DNA from: Pseudodesulfovibrio portus
GTDB lineage: Bacteria > Desulfobacterota > Desulfovibrionia > Desulfovibrionales > Desulfovibrionaceae
Direction of reading: 5' to 3'
Assembly: GCF_026000375.1 (NCBI RefSeq)
Contig: NZ_AP026708.1
Span: 250,501-314,500, forward strand
DNA length: 64,000 nt
Shown: piece after piece, positions 8,369-15,650 of the stretch
Layout: every line of letters starts with the position of its first letter
How positions within the stretch are numbered: the stretch's first letter is position 1
The notes under the pieces: generated by a model
What the model saw: the letters and a program-made list of their open reading frames with translations, nothing else
What the model was told of the DNA's origin: nothing
Database searches by the model: none
Position numbers and translations under genes: made by a program

Positions 8369-8818
8369 CTAATCCCTTTCTTCGAATTTCAATGCGCCGT
8401 TGGGACAGGCCTGAACGCAGGCCGGGCCTTGCTCGCGGCCCTCGCAGAGGTCGCACTTGATGATCTTGCCTTCGGTGGGATGGCGCTTGATGGCCCCGTA
8501 GGGGCAGGCCATCAGGCAGGACCAGCAGCCCACGCACTTTTCGCGGTCGTACACGGTGCGGCCCGTTTCCGGGTCCTTGTGCAGTCCGCCGGAGATGCAG
8601 GCGGCCACGCAGGAGGGCTCGTCGCAATGGCGGCAGGAGATGGCCACGCAGGTGTCGCCCTTTTCAAAGACCTTTTTGCAGGAATCCAGGCCGTCCTTGG
8701 TCCGCTCTTCGCGGTAGGCAACGATCAGGTCCTTGGACTTCGAGTGGGCGGTTATGCAGGCCAGCTCGCAGAGATGGCAGCCGATGCAGTATTCCTTGTC
8801 AGGATAAACTCGTTTCAT
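8369..8818 (-). CDS. Polyferredoxin with about four [4Fe-4S] clusters
   Basis: A 149-residue protein of the HycB/DmsB-like ferredoxin family. Cysteine groups are C-x2-C-x2-C-x3-C near residues 11-21, C-x2-C-x4-C-x3-C near 62-73, C-x2-C-x2-C-x3-C near 95-105 and C-x2-C-x8-C-x3-C near 124-139, enough for four clusters in the crossed pairing usual for this family. It lies 9-12 bases from both neighbours in the split glutamate synthase cluster, so it should be the electron wire between the FAD enzyme and the FMN subunit. Confidence 0.88.
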   Translation of the reverse strand: MKRVYPDKEYCIGCHLCELACITAHSKSKDLIVAYREERTKDGLDSCKKVFEKGDTCVAISCRHCDEPSCVAACISGGLHKDPETGRTVYDREKCVGCWSCLMACPYGAIKRHPTEGKIIKCDLCEGREQGPACVQACPNGALKFEERD

Positions 8819-8830
8819 GGTGGCTTCCTC

Positions 8831-10360
8831 CTAACGTCCGGCGTGCTTGATGCCGAGGATGTCGAGTTCGGTGTCGGAAATGCCCACGCCGCGCAGTTTG
8901 TCGCGGTTGCCGCGCAGGGACTCGATGGAGTTGAGGCCCATGCCGCCGAGCATCTCTTCGATCTCGTGGCCCCAGGCGCGAATCAGGTTGGCCAGTTTCT
9001 TGGCCGCGATATCCGGGTTCTGACGCTTGGAGAGCTTGGTATCATTGGTGGCGATGCCCCACGGGCACTTGCCTGTGTAGCAGCGGCCGCAGATGGTGCA
9101 GCCCACGGCGATCAGCGTGGCCGTGCCGATGTACACGGCGTCAGCGCCCAGCGCGATGGCCTTGGTCACATCTCCCGAGCAGCGGATACCGCCCGCAGCG
9201 ACGATGGAGACGTTGTTGCGGATGCCTTCGTCCCTGAGTCGCTGGTCCACCTGGGCCAGGGCCAGTTCAATGGGGATGCCCACGTTGTCGCGGATCATGG
9301 CCGGTGCTGCGCCCGTGCCGCCGCGCATGCCGTCGATGGTGATGATATCCGCGCCCGCCCGGGCGATACCCGAGGCGATGGCGGCCACGTTGTGCACCGC
9401 CGCGATCTTGACCGACAACGGGGCCTTGTACTCGCTGGCTTCCTTCAACGCATAGATGAGCTGGAGCAGGTCCTCGATGGAATAGATGTCGTGGTGCGGG
9501 GCCGGAGAAATGGCATCGGAGCCGATGGGGACCATGCGGGTTTCGGACACCTTGTCGTTGATCTTCTCGCCGGGCAGATGGCCGCCGATGCCCGGCTTGG
9601 CACCCTGCCCCACCTTGATCTCGATGCCCGCGCCAGCCTTGAGATAGTCGCGGTGCACGCCGAAACGGCCCGAAGCCACCTGGACAATGGTGTTGGCGCC
9701 GTATTTATATAATGATTTGTGCAGACCGCCCTCACCTGTATTGTAATAGGTGCCGGTTTCGGTGGCGGCGCGCGCCATGGCCCGATGCAGGTTGAAGTTG
9801 ATTGCACCGAAGCTCATGGCCGCGAACATGATGGGCACATCCAGTTCGAGCTGCGGCGTCAGCTTGGTTTTCAACTTGGGCTTGCCGGTCTTGGTGTCCA
9901 CCTTGAAATCGAGCTTGCGCGGCTTGGCGCCCAGGAAGGTCTTGAGCTCCATGGGCTCGCGCAGGGGATCGATGGACGGGTTGGTCACCTGCGAGGCGTC
10001 CAGCAGCATGCGGTCCCAGTAGACAGGGATGTCCACGGGGGAACCCATGCCCGCCAGCAGAACGCCGCCGGTGTCCGCCTGCTTGTAAATATTCTGCAGG
10101 AACACAGGCCGCCACAGGTTGTTGGTCCTGAAATCCGAAGGCTTGTTGCGAATGTTCAGGGCCGCCGTGGGACACAGGGCCTCGCAGCGATGGCAGCCGA
10201 TGCACTTGGTGTTGTCGTGCATGACTTTTTGCCGGGCTTCATCCCAGTAGTGAGCCTCGTACGAACACTGGCGGACGCAGACCTTGCAATTGATGCACAG
10301 GTCCGGGTCCCGGTCGATACAGAACTCATGGTAGTTCTTGTTGATGGGCTGAAAAAGCAA
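8831..10360 (-). CDS. Glutamate synthase FMN subunit with N-terminal ferredoxin domain
   Basis: A 509-residue protein. Residues about 15-75 hold two [4Fe-4S] motifs (CINCKVCVRQC, CIGCHRCEALC). The rest is the GltS FMN barrel with GQGAKPGIGGHLPGEK, the phosphate-binding region SIVAAGGIRCSGD, and C-x2-C-x5-C (CTICGRCYTGKC, about 426-437) for the 3Fe-4S-type site of glutamate synthase. TTG at 10360 is the likely start, with GAGGTG about 8 bases upstream; no better ATG precedes it. First gene of the leftward cluster. The arrangement matches archaeal-type split glutamate synthase, not the fused bacterial GltB/GltD. Confidence 0.9.
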   Translation of the reverse strand: MLFQPINKNYHEFCIDRDPDLCINCKVCVRQCSYEAHYWDEARQKVMHDNTKCIGCHRCEALCPTAALNIRNKPSDFRTNNLWRPVFLQNIYKQADTGGVLLAGMGSPVDIPVYWDRMLLDASQVTNPSIDPLREPMELKTFLGAKPRKLDFKVDTKTGKPKLKTKLTPQLELDVPIMFAAMSFGAINFNLHRAMARAATETGTYYNTGEGGLHKSLYKYGANTIVQVASGRFGVHRDYLKAGAGIEIKVGQGAKPGIGGHLPGEKINDKVSETRMVPIGSDAISPAPHHDIYSIEDLLQLIYALKEASEYKAPLSVKIAAVHNVAAIASGIARAGADIITIDGMRGGTGAAPAMIRDNVGIPIELALAQVDQRLRDEGIRNNVSIVAAGGIRCSGDVTKAIALGADAVYIGTATLIAVGCTICGRCYTGKCPWGIATNDTKLSKRQNPDIAAKKLANLIRAWGHEIEEMLGGMGLNSIESLRGNRDKLRGVGISDTELDILGIKHAGR

Positions 10361-10639
10361 GACAGGTCACCTCTTTCGTTTATTGCCAAAAAAGTCATCT
10401 CGAAAGCGAGACAGCCGGAGCGGGCGTCCGTTCATTTCACAATTCAGGAATTAAACCTGAATTCCAAAGGGCAGCCACAAAACCATAAGTATGTAATACC
10501 TGTCAAGAAAAGTTTTAACAGCTTGATATTGTTGGTTTTGTAAATAATTGCAAAGAATATCGAGCCATATGAAAAAAATATCGGTTTCACCTGCCTCTCT
10601 CCACGCTCGCAGGCCGGCCTTCCTTGAATCCATTCGTGC
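10361..10639. other. Divergent intergenic region, glutamate synthase cluster / Phe attenuator
   Basis: With the leader that follows, this makes about 300 bases without a long gene. It is more AT-rich than its surroundings. It must hold the leftward promoter of the glutamate synthase cluster, but I could not assign that promoter with confidence. The one clear structure is the inverted repeat at 10441-10463. Confidence 0.5.
10441..10463. promoter_or_regulatory. Candidate operator: inverted repeat in the divergent region
   Basis: AATTCAGG (10441-10448) and CCTGAATT (10456-10463) are perfect 8-base arms separated by 7 bases, a dyad typical of a dimeric repressor or activator site. It lies about 80 bases upstream of the glutamate synthase start codon, so it probably belongs to that cluster. 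No regulator gene is adjacent. Confidence 0.45.
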
Positions 10640-10668
10640 TTGACATATCAGATTGTTACGAATATGAA
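10640..10668 (+). promoter_or_regulatory. Predicted sigma-70 promoter of the attenuator/symporter unit
   Basis: An exact TTGACA (10640-10645), a 17-base spacer and TATGAA (10663-10668, 4 of 6). The expected transcript start is near 10675, at or next to the leader ATG (10676), so the leader peptide would have almost no 5' untranslated region. A weaker alternative is TTGAAT (10624-10629) with TATCAG (10646-10651). Confidence 0.55.
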
Positions 10669-10675
10669 TTTTCCC

Positions 10676-10765
10676 ATGAACACAAACCAGAACCGCTTCG
10701 GCTTCTTTTTCTTTTTTAGCTTTCGCTTTTTTAGAAGCGCCTGCGGTCTTGGGGTGTGCAACTGA
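10676..10765 (+). CDS. Phenylalanine-rich leader peptide of an attenuator
   Basis: A 29-codon frame, ATG 10676 to TGA 10763-10765. Nine of the thirteen codons from 10697 to 10735 or just before are Phe: residues 8-19 read FGFFFFFSFRFF. An in-frame ATG at 10664 would add four residues. No Shine-Dalgarno sequence precedes either ATG, which fits the very short 5' end predicted by the promoter. Its design matches PheL of E. coli: ribosomes stall on the Phe run when charged tRNA-Phe is scarce. The peptide itself has no expected function. The opposite strand shows a lysine-rich frame that is only its mirror image. Confidence 0.8.
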   Translation: MNTNQNRFGFFFFFSFRFFRSACGLGVCN

Positions 10766-10827
10766 CTTTTAGCTGATTGCAACCAAACAAGGGCCGTAGG
10801 CGACAAGCTTACGGCCCTTTTCTTTTG
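10692..10827 (+). promoter_or_regulatory. Transcription attenuator responsive to Phe-tRNA
   Basis: All four classical segments can be drawn. Segment 1 (ACCGC 10692-10696 and GCTTCT 10701-10706) pairs with segment 2 (AGAAGC 10733-10738 and GCGGT 10743-10747). Segment 2 (10739-10750, GCCTGCGGTCTT) can instead pair over 12 bases, three of them G-U, with segment 3 (10790-10801). Segment 3 otherwise forms the terminator with segment 4 (10810-10819). A ribosome stalled on the Phe codons frees segment 2 and so blocks the terminator; one that reaches the stop at 10763 covers segment 2 and lets the terminator form. Downstream genes are the symporter pair. Confidence 0.78.
10789..10827 (+). terminator. 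Attenuator terminator hairpin
   Basis: The stem AAGGGCCGTA (10789-10798) / TACGGCCCTT (10810-10819) can extend inward by three pairs. It is followed by TTCTTTT and lies 23 bases after the leader stop codon and 41 bases before the next start codon. Confidence 0.9.
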
Positions 10828-10867
10828 GGTCATGCTTGTCGAGGCCGAAACTGAAGAGGGGTAGGTT

Positions 10868-11002
10868 ATGATGTTGGGTTTTGGCAGTGTCGAAATTGCC
10901 CTGGCCTTTTGGCTGAGTATCGCTTCGACCATTCTGTGCGTCGTTTACGGAATTGTGAACTGGAACAACAAGGGTGACGACAAACCCGGGGGGGATGCAT
11001 AG
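10868..11002 (+). CDS. Symporter small accessory protein (44 aa)
   Basis: ATG 10868 (or 10871) to TAG 11000-11002, with a GAGGGGTAGG ribosome region just upstream. The protein is one hydrophobic helix (about residues 8-31) with the end VVYGIVNWNNKG, a pattern I associate with the small accessory proteins encoded directly before SSS-family symporters. The symporter ATG follows the stop with no gap, so the two are surely co-translated. Likely role: membrane partner needed for assembly or activity of the symporter. It is too short for most gene callers. Confidence 0.8.
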   Translation: MMLGFGSVEIALAFWLSIASTILCVVYGIVNWNNKGDDKPGGDA

Positions 11003-12610
11003 ATGGAAGGCAAAATCCTCGGCGTGCTCCTGTATCTCGGCGTCATTTTCTATCTCGGCTACCGGGCATGGAAAAACACCAAAAAGTCAACCGATTACAT
11101 GCTCGCTGGTCGGTCCATGAATCCGTTTGTACTGGCCATGTCCTATGGCGCCACCTTTGTCTCCACCTCGGCCATCATCGGTTTCGGCGGCGCTGCCGGG
11201 CTGTTCGGCATGTCTCTGCTCTGGCTGACCTTCCTGACCATCTTCGTCGGCATCTTCATCGCCATGGTCTTTTTCGGCAAACGCACCCGGCGCATGGGCC
11301 TTGCCCTCGACACGCATACTTTCCCCGAACTCCTGGGCAGGCGCTACAAATCCAAATTCATCCAGCAGTTCGCCGGTGTGGTCATCTTCGTCTTCATCCC
11401 GGTCTACGCTGCGGCCGTGCTCATCGGCATCTGCCGCATGCTCGAGGTGGCCTTCCCGGCCATCAGCTACGGTGCCTGGCTGCTGATCGTCACCGCCATC
11501 GTGGCCATGTACGTGGTCACAGGCGGACTCAGGGCGGTCATGTACACAGACGCCTTCCAGGGCTCCATCATGGCGATCATGATGCTCATCCTCATCATTA
11601 CCACCTACGTCATGCTGGGCGGCGTGACCGAAGCACACCAGGCTCTCACCGACATGGTCGCCCTGATGCCCGAAAAGCTTCTGAAAGGCGGCGTGGTCGG
11701 TTGGACCACAGGTCCGCACATCAAGTCGCCCCTTGGCCTGACCATCTACACGACCATTATCTATGGCGTGGGCATCGGCGTCCTGGCCCAGCCCCAGCTT
11801 GCCATCCGCTACATGACCGTGCCCAGTGACCGCGAGCTCAATCGCGCAGTGGCCATCGGCGGCATTTTCATCCTGCTGCTGACCGGGGTAGCCTTTGTGG
11901 TCGGCGCCCTCTCCAATGTGGTATTCTTCAATGATACCGGCAACATCGCCATTGCCGCAGCCAAGGGCAACCTGGACAGGATCATCCCGGCCTACATCGA
12001 CACCTACATGCCCGGCTGGTTCTCCGGCCTCTTCCTGGTGGCCATGTTCGCGGCCGCCATGTCCACCATGAGCTCCCAGTATCACGTGGGCGGCACGTCG
12101 CTGTCCCGCGACTTCCTCGAGCAGCACGTCAAGATCGGCAACAGCGGCTCTGCCATGAAGCTCAACCGGCTGGGCGTGACCATCGCCATCATCGCCACCC
12201 TGATCTGGGCCTGGCTGCTGCCCGGCGGCGTCATAGCCCGGGCCACGGCCTTCTTCTTCGGCCTGTGCGCGGCTTCCTTCCTGCCCATTTACGTTCTGGG
12301 CCTGTACTGGAAAGGCATGACCAAGATCGGTGCCAAGATATCCATGGTCGGCGGATTCACCTTCTCCATGTTCTGGCTGCTCTTTATCCACGTCAAGGAG
12401 GCCTCGGTCATCGGTTTGTGCCAGGCCCTCACGGGCAAGGTCACCCTGGTGGCCGACGCGACCCCCATGTCCTGGACCTGGCTCATGCAGTACGTCGATC
12501 CCAACGTGGTCGCCCTGCCCGTGTCCCTGGTCCTGGCCGTAGGCGTCAGCCTGGCCACCCGACGAATGGAACAAAAGCATCTTGACCTGTGCTGGGACGG
12601 CCTCTGTTAA
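11003..12610 (+). CDS. Sodium:solute symporter (SSS family), probably for Phe or an aromatic compound
   Basis: A 535-residue polytopic inner-membrane protein with about 13 predicted TM segments. Family features include the N-terminal YLAGRSMNPF-like turn (here YMLAGRSMNPFVLAMS, about residues 33-48), the GGLRAVMYTDAFQG block (about 174-187), typical of SSS transporters around TM5, and AAMSTMSSQYHVGG (about 352-365), the SSS sodium-binding helix region. Sequence alone does not name the substrate. The Phe-rich attenuator upstream suggests uptake of phenylalanine or a related aromatic acid. A strong terminator follows. Confidence 0.88.
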   Translation: MEGKILGVLLYLGVIFYLGYRAWKNTKKSTDYMLAGRSMNPFVLAMSYGATFVSTSAIIGFGGAAGLFGMSLLWLTFLTIFVGIFIAMVFFGKRTRRMGLALDTHTFPELLGRRYKSKFIQQFAGVVIFVFIPVYAAAVLIGICRMLEVAFPAISYGAWLLIVTAIVAMYVVTGGLRAVMYTDAFQGSIMAIMMLILIITTYVMLGGVTEAHQALTDMVALMPEKLLKGGVVGWTTGPHIKSPLGLTIYTTIIYGVGIGVLAQPQLAIRYMTVPSDRELNRAVAIGGIFILLLTGVAFVVGALSNVVFFNDTGNIAIAAAKGNLDRIIPAYIDTYMPGWFSGLFLVAMFAAAMSTMSSQYHVGGTSLSRDFLEQHVKIGNSGSAMKLNRLGVTIAIIATLIWAWLLPGGVIARATAFFFGLCAASFLPIYVLGLYWKGMTKIGAKISMVGGFTFSMFWLLFIHVKEASVIGLCQALTGKVTLVADATPMSWTWLMQYVDPNVVALPVSLVLAVGVSLATRRMEQKHLDLCWDGLC

Positions 12611-12636
12611 CCTCTTTTGATTAAAAGAAATACAAG

Positions 12637-12668
12637 GGCGCTGGAGCATGGGTTCCAGCGCCTTTTTT
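12637..12668 (+). terminator. Terminator of the symporter unit
   Basis: The stem GGCGCTGGA (12637-12645) / TCCAGCGCC (12654-12662) is followed by six T. It is preceded by TAAAAG-rich sequence 27 bases after the stop. Confidence 0.92.
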
Positions 12669-12749
12669 CGTCGTGTGCCCTGTCTGGCCGATTGACAGCC
12701 GCCCGCAATGCGACCATAAACACAGCCAACCCCATCATAAGGAAGATAC

Positions 12750-13208
12750 ATGAACACGATCCAAGTGAAGATGAAATTCATGCACCCGGTCTGGGAGGAA
12801 AACGAACTGGCCTACGCCACCGATCATTCCGCCGGCCTGGACTTGCGCGCCTGCATCGACGATGAATTCGTCGAGATCGGCCCCGGCGAGAAGTATCCCT
12901 TTCCTGCGGGCGTCGCCATCGAGGTCCTGGAGCCGTCCATTGCGGGCTATATCTTTTCCCGCAGCGGCCTGGGCACCAAGGACGGATTGACCGTCAGCCA
13001 GGGCGTGGGCGTCATCGATCCCGATTATCGCGGCGAAATCAAGGTGTCCCTGCTCAACACCTCGGACAAGGTGCGACGAATCAAGCGCGGCCAGCGCATC
13101 GCCCAACTCGTCTTCATGCCCATTTTCCAGGCCGATATCCTCAAGGTGGAGGAACTCGGCGACACCGACCGGGGAGCCGGAGGCTTCGGTTCAACCGGAA
13201 AACATTAA
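12750..13208 (+). CDS. dut: dUTP diphosphatase (dUTPase)
   Basis: A 152-residue trimeric dUTPase that hydrolyses dUTP to dUMP and pyrophosphate. All five motifs are visible: SAGLDLRA (about residues 27-34), SRSGLGTK (about 70-77), [15 protein letters not shown] (about 84-98), RIAQLVF (about 115-121) and the glycine-rich [10 protein letters not shown] tail (about 140-149) that closes over the nucleotide. ATG 12750 follows AAGGAAG. It is 10 bases upstream of the aminotransferase gene and so probably shares its transcript. Confidence 0.95.
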   Translation: MNTIQVKMKFMHPVWEENELAYATDHSAGLDLRACIDDEFVEIGPGEKYPFPAGVAIEVLEPSIAGYIFSRSGLGTKDGLTVSQGVGVIDPDYRGEIKVSLLNTSDKVRRIKRGQRIAQLVFMPIFQADILKVEELGDTDRGAGGFGSTGKH

Positions 13209-13218
13209 GAGCAGAACA

Positions 13219-14421
13219 ATGAGCAATAAATTCGATCAGATAAAAGAACGGGAATCCGCCCTTCTCTGCAACACCTACGGACGGTATCCCCTGGCCGTAT
13301 CCAGGGCCAAGGGGTGCAGGCTCTACGACCTGGAAGACAACGAATATCTCGACTTCCTGTCCGGCATCGCCGTGTGCAGCCTGGGCCACAGCCGGGACGA
13401 CCTGGCCGACGTCATGGCCGAGCAGGCGCGCAAGCTGGTGCACGTCTCCAACCTCTTCTACCAGGAACCGCAGCTCGACCTGGCTGAAAAGCTGCTTTCC
13501 ACCTGCGCGGCCGGCAAAGTCTTTTTTTGCAATTCGGGAGCCGAGGCAAACGAAGGGGCCATCAAGCTCGCCCGCCGGTACATGCGCACCGTTCGCAACG
13601 AGGACAGATTTGAAGTCATAACTCTGGAAAAATCCTTTCATGGCCGGACGTTGTCCACCCTGACCGCCACCGGCCAGGAAGGCCCCATCAAGGACGGTTT
13701 CGCTCCCCTGCCCGAGGGGTTCGTCACCGTGCCCTTCGGCAACGTCAACGCCCTGCGGGGGGCCATCAACGCCCACACCGCAGCCATCATGATCGAGATG
13801 GTCCAAGGCGAAGGCGGCGTTCGTCCCCTGCCTACGGACTATGTCGACGACATCGTGGCATTGTGCAAGGAAAACAACATCCTGCTCATCGTGGACGAGG
13901 TCCAGACCGGGTTGTGCCGCACCGGTCGTTTCTGGGCACACCAACACTACGGCATCACCCCGGACATCTTCACTTCGGCCAAGGCTCTGGCCAACGGGCT
14001 GCCCATGGGCGCGGTCCTGTGCACGGACGAGGCGGCCAAGGGGTTCGCCCCCGGTTCTCATGCCACCACTTTCGGCGGCGGAGCCGTGGTCTCTGCCGTG
14101 GCCGCCAGGGTCGTCGACATCATGCTTGAACAGGGCATGGCCGAACGCGCCCTGGAGATGGGCGGTTTCGCCAAAGAAGAAGCCGAGAAACTGATGGCCA
14201 AGCATCCCGGCAAGATAGCGGGCACACGAGGCCTCGGACTGCTGTTCGGTGTCGAGCTGTCCTGTGACGGCCCGGCCGTCTGGAAGGGGCTCCTGGAAAA
14301 ACGGGTCGTATGCAACCTGACCCAGGGCACGATCCTGCGCCTTGTGCCCCCCCTGACCGTCGAAAAAGAAGACATCGCCACCTTCATGGAAGTGCTCGAC
14401 ACCGTCCTGGACGAGGTCTAA
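13219..14421 (+). CDS. argD: Acetylornithine aminotransferase-like class III aminotransferase
   Basis: A 400-residue PLP enzyme. Features in order: FFCNSGAEANEGAIKLARRY (about residues 101-120, phosphate cup), SFHGRT (about 138-143), VDEVQTG (about 225-231) and TSAKALANGLPMGA (about 252-265) with the Schiff-base lysine. ArgD interconverts N-acetylornithine and N-acetylglutamate semialdehyde in arginine synthesis and often also serves lysine synthesis (DapC activity). No other arg gene is adjacent; dut is 10 bases upstream. Length and sequence fit ArgD best, but other class III aminotransferases of this subgroup cannot be excluded. Confidence 0.85.
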   Translation: MSNKFDQIKERESALLCNTYGRYPLAVSRAKGCRLYDLEDNEYLDFLSGIAVCSLGHSRDDLADVMAEQARKLVHVSNLFYQEPQLDLAEKLLSTCAAGKVFFCNSGAEANEGAIKLARRYMRTVRNEDRFEVITLEKSFHGRTLSTLTATGQEGPIKDGFAPLPEGFVTVPFGNVNALRGAINAHTAAIMIEMVQGEGGVRPLPTDYVDDIVALCKENNILLIVDEVQTGLCRTGRFWAHQHYGITPDIFTSAKALANGLPMGAVLCTDEAAKGFAPGSHATTFGGGAVVSAVAARVVDIMLEQGMAERALEMGGFAKEEAEKLMAKHPGKIAGTRGLGLLFGVELSCDGPAVWKGLLEKRVVCNLTQGTILRLVPPLTVEKEDIATFMEVLDTVLDEV

Positions 14422-14480
14422 CTGGGGGCTGCTTGACCGCGTATCGGCGACCGAGTATTGTTGTTGAGAGGTGAAAAGCC

Positions 14481-14696
14481 ATGAGCGGAGTTGTACCCAT
14501 AGGCCCCATGCAGGAATTCTCTCCCAATTTGAAGGAAGAGGAAATGGATCGCATGGAGCAGAAAACGACCCAGCCGCCCACGGAAGACACCTCGCCCCAG
14601 GTCGTCAAGAGCGATGCCGAGAAAAAGGCTGAAAACGCTACTCTCTATGGTTTTCGGTACACCGGCATGGGTTCCTTCATAGACAAGGTCTTTTGA
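14481..14696 (+). CDS. Small conserved-looking protein of unknown function (71 aa)
   Basis: Starts at ATG 14481 with a good ribosome site (GAGAGGTG about 7 bases upstream) and is followed by its own hairpin terminator, so it is probably expressed. The protein is hydrophilic and acidic, with no TM segment or signal peptide: an N-terminal VVPIGPMQEF, a charged middle rich in E, K and T, and a C-terminal LYGFRYTGMGSFIDKVF end that looks like a short conserved binding motif. No domain is recognised. It lies between argD and prmA. Confidence 0.6.
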   Translation: MSGVVPIGPMQEFSPNLKEEEMDRMEQKTTQPPTEDTSPQVVKSDAEKKAENATLYGFRYTGMGSFIDKVF

Positions 14697-14726
14697 TCGA
14701 CACCAAACGCATGACACGAAATACAG

Positions 14727-14753
14727 GGCCGGGGAATGCTCCCCGGCCTTGTC
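14727..14753 (+). terminator. Terminator after the 71-aa gene
   Basis: The stem GGCCGGGGA (14727-14735) / TCCCCGGCC (14740-14748) has a 4-base loop and a short T tail (TTGTCAT). It is stable, but the T tract is poor, so read-through into prmA is likely. Confidence 0.65.
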
Positions 14754-14778
14754 ATATTCGCCCTTCGGAGAACGCCAG

Positions 14779-15645
14779 ATGAAATCCACCCTGCTCAAGA
14801 TCGAATTCACCATAACCGAGGACCTGGCCGATGAGGTCGGGGGATTCCTCACGGCCAAGGTCGCCCACGGGTGGGAAGAGACGCCCCTCGAAGACGGACT
14901 CAAAATCACTCTCTACCTTGAAGACCACGCCCTTGGACGGTCCATCGCCAAGGAGTTCCAGGCCCGCTTCCAGAATGCGGGCGTGACCTGCGTCGAAGAG
15001 GAACCCGAGGATTGGGCCATGGCCTGGAAGGACTTCTTCAATCCCGTCACCTGCGGCGAGAGGTTCACGATTTTCCCGCCGTGGCTCAATGGGAACGAGG
15101 ACAACGGGACCACCCACATCGTCATCGAGCCCAAGATGGCTTTCGGCACCGGGCATCATCCCACCACCTCGCTGTGCCTGGCGACCATCGGCTCCCTGGC
15201 CGGAAGCGAGGCAATCAAGCCGGGCAACACCTTTCTCGATCTCGGCACCGGGTCCGGCATCCTCGGCATCGGGCTGGCCAAGCTCGGCCTCAAGGGCGTG
15301 GGCCTGGACAATGATCCTCTGGCCATCCCCTGTGCCGTGGAAAACGCCGGGATCAACGGCGTGGCGGGTTCCCTCGAACTGGCCGTGGGCACCATCGACA
15401 GCCTGGGCGAAGACGTCCTGTTCGATGTCATCGTGGCCAACATCCTTTCCGGCCCGCTCATCGAGATGGCCTCCGACCTGCTGGCGCACATCGCGGAAGG
15501 CGGCTCCCTGGTCCTGTCCGGCATACTGGCGGACAAGCAGTCGGACGCCGTGGCCGCCGCCTACGCAAAACGGGGCATCGGCGAGCCGCAGCGGTTCATT
15601 GAAGGCGAATGGGTCTGCCTTGTCTGGGAGCGAATCGGAGCCTAG
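14779..15645 (+). CDS. prmA: Ribosomal protein L11 methyltransferase
   Basis: A 288-residue SAM-dependent enzyme that trimethylates ribosomal protein L11. The C-terminal catalytic domain has AFGTGHHPTTSLCL (PrmA signature), FLDLGTGSGILGIGLAKLG (motif I) and VVANILSGPLIEMA-like NPPY-type substrate site ANILSGPL. The start at 14779 (ATG after CGGAG) is preferred to an in-frame TTG at 14749, which lies inside the preceding terminator. The next gene begins 5 bases after the stop. Confidence 0.92.
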   Translation: MKSTLLKIEFTITEDLADEVGGFLTAKVAHGWEETPLEDGLKITLYLEDHALGRSIAKEFQARFQNAGVTCVEEEPEDWAMAWKDFFNPVTCGERFTIFPPWLNGNEDNGTTHIVIEPKMAFGTGHHPTTSLCLATIGSLAGSEAIKPGNTFLDLGTGSGILGIGLAKLGLKGVGLDNDPLAIPCAVENAGINGVAGSLELAVGTIDSLGEDVLFDVIVANILSGPLIEMASDLLAHIAEGGSLVLSGILADKQSDAVAAAYAKRGIGEPQRFIEGEWVCLVWERIGA

Positions 15646-15650
15646 CAGCC

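Noticed and set aside
10648-10932. A minus-strand frame with a KKRKLKKKKKPKR stretch
   Set aside because: The lysine run is the complement of the Phe codons of the attenuator leader; no ribosome site or neighbours on that strand.
14749-14778. TTG start at 14749 for prmA
   Set aside because: It lies in the terminator tail of the preceding gene. ATG 14779 has a ribosome site.
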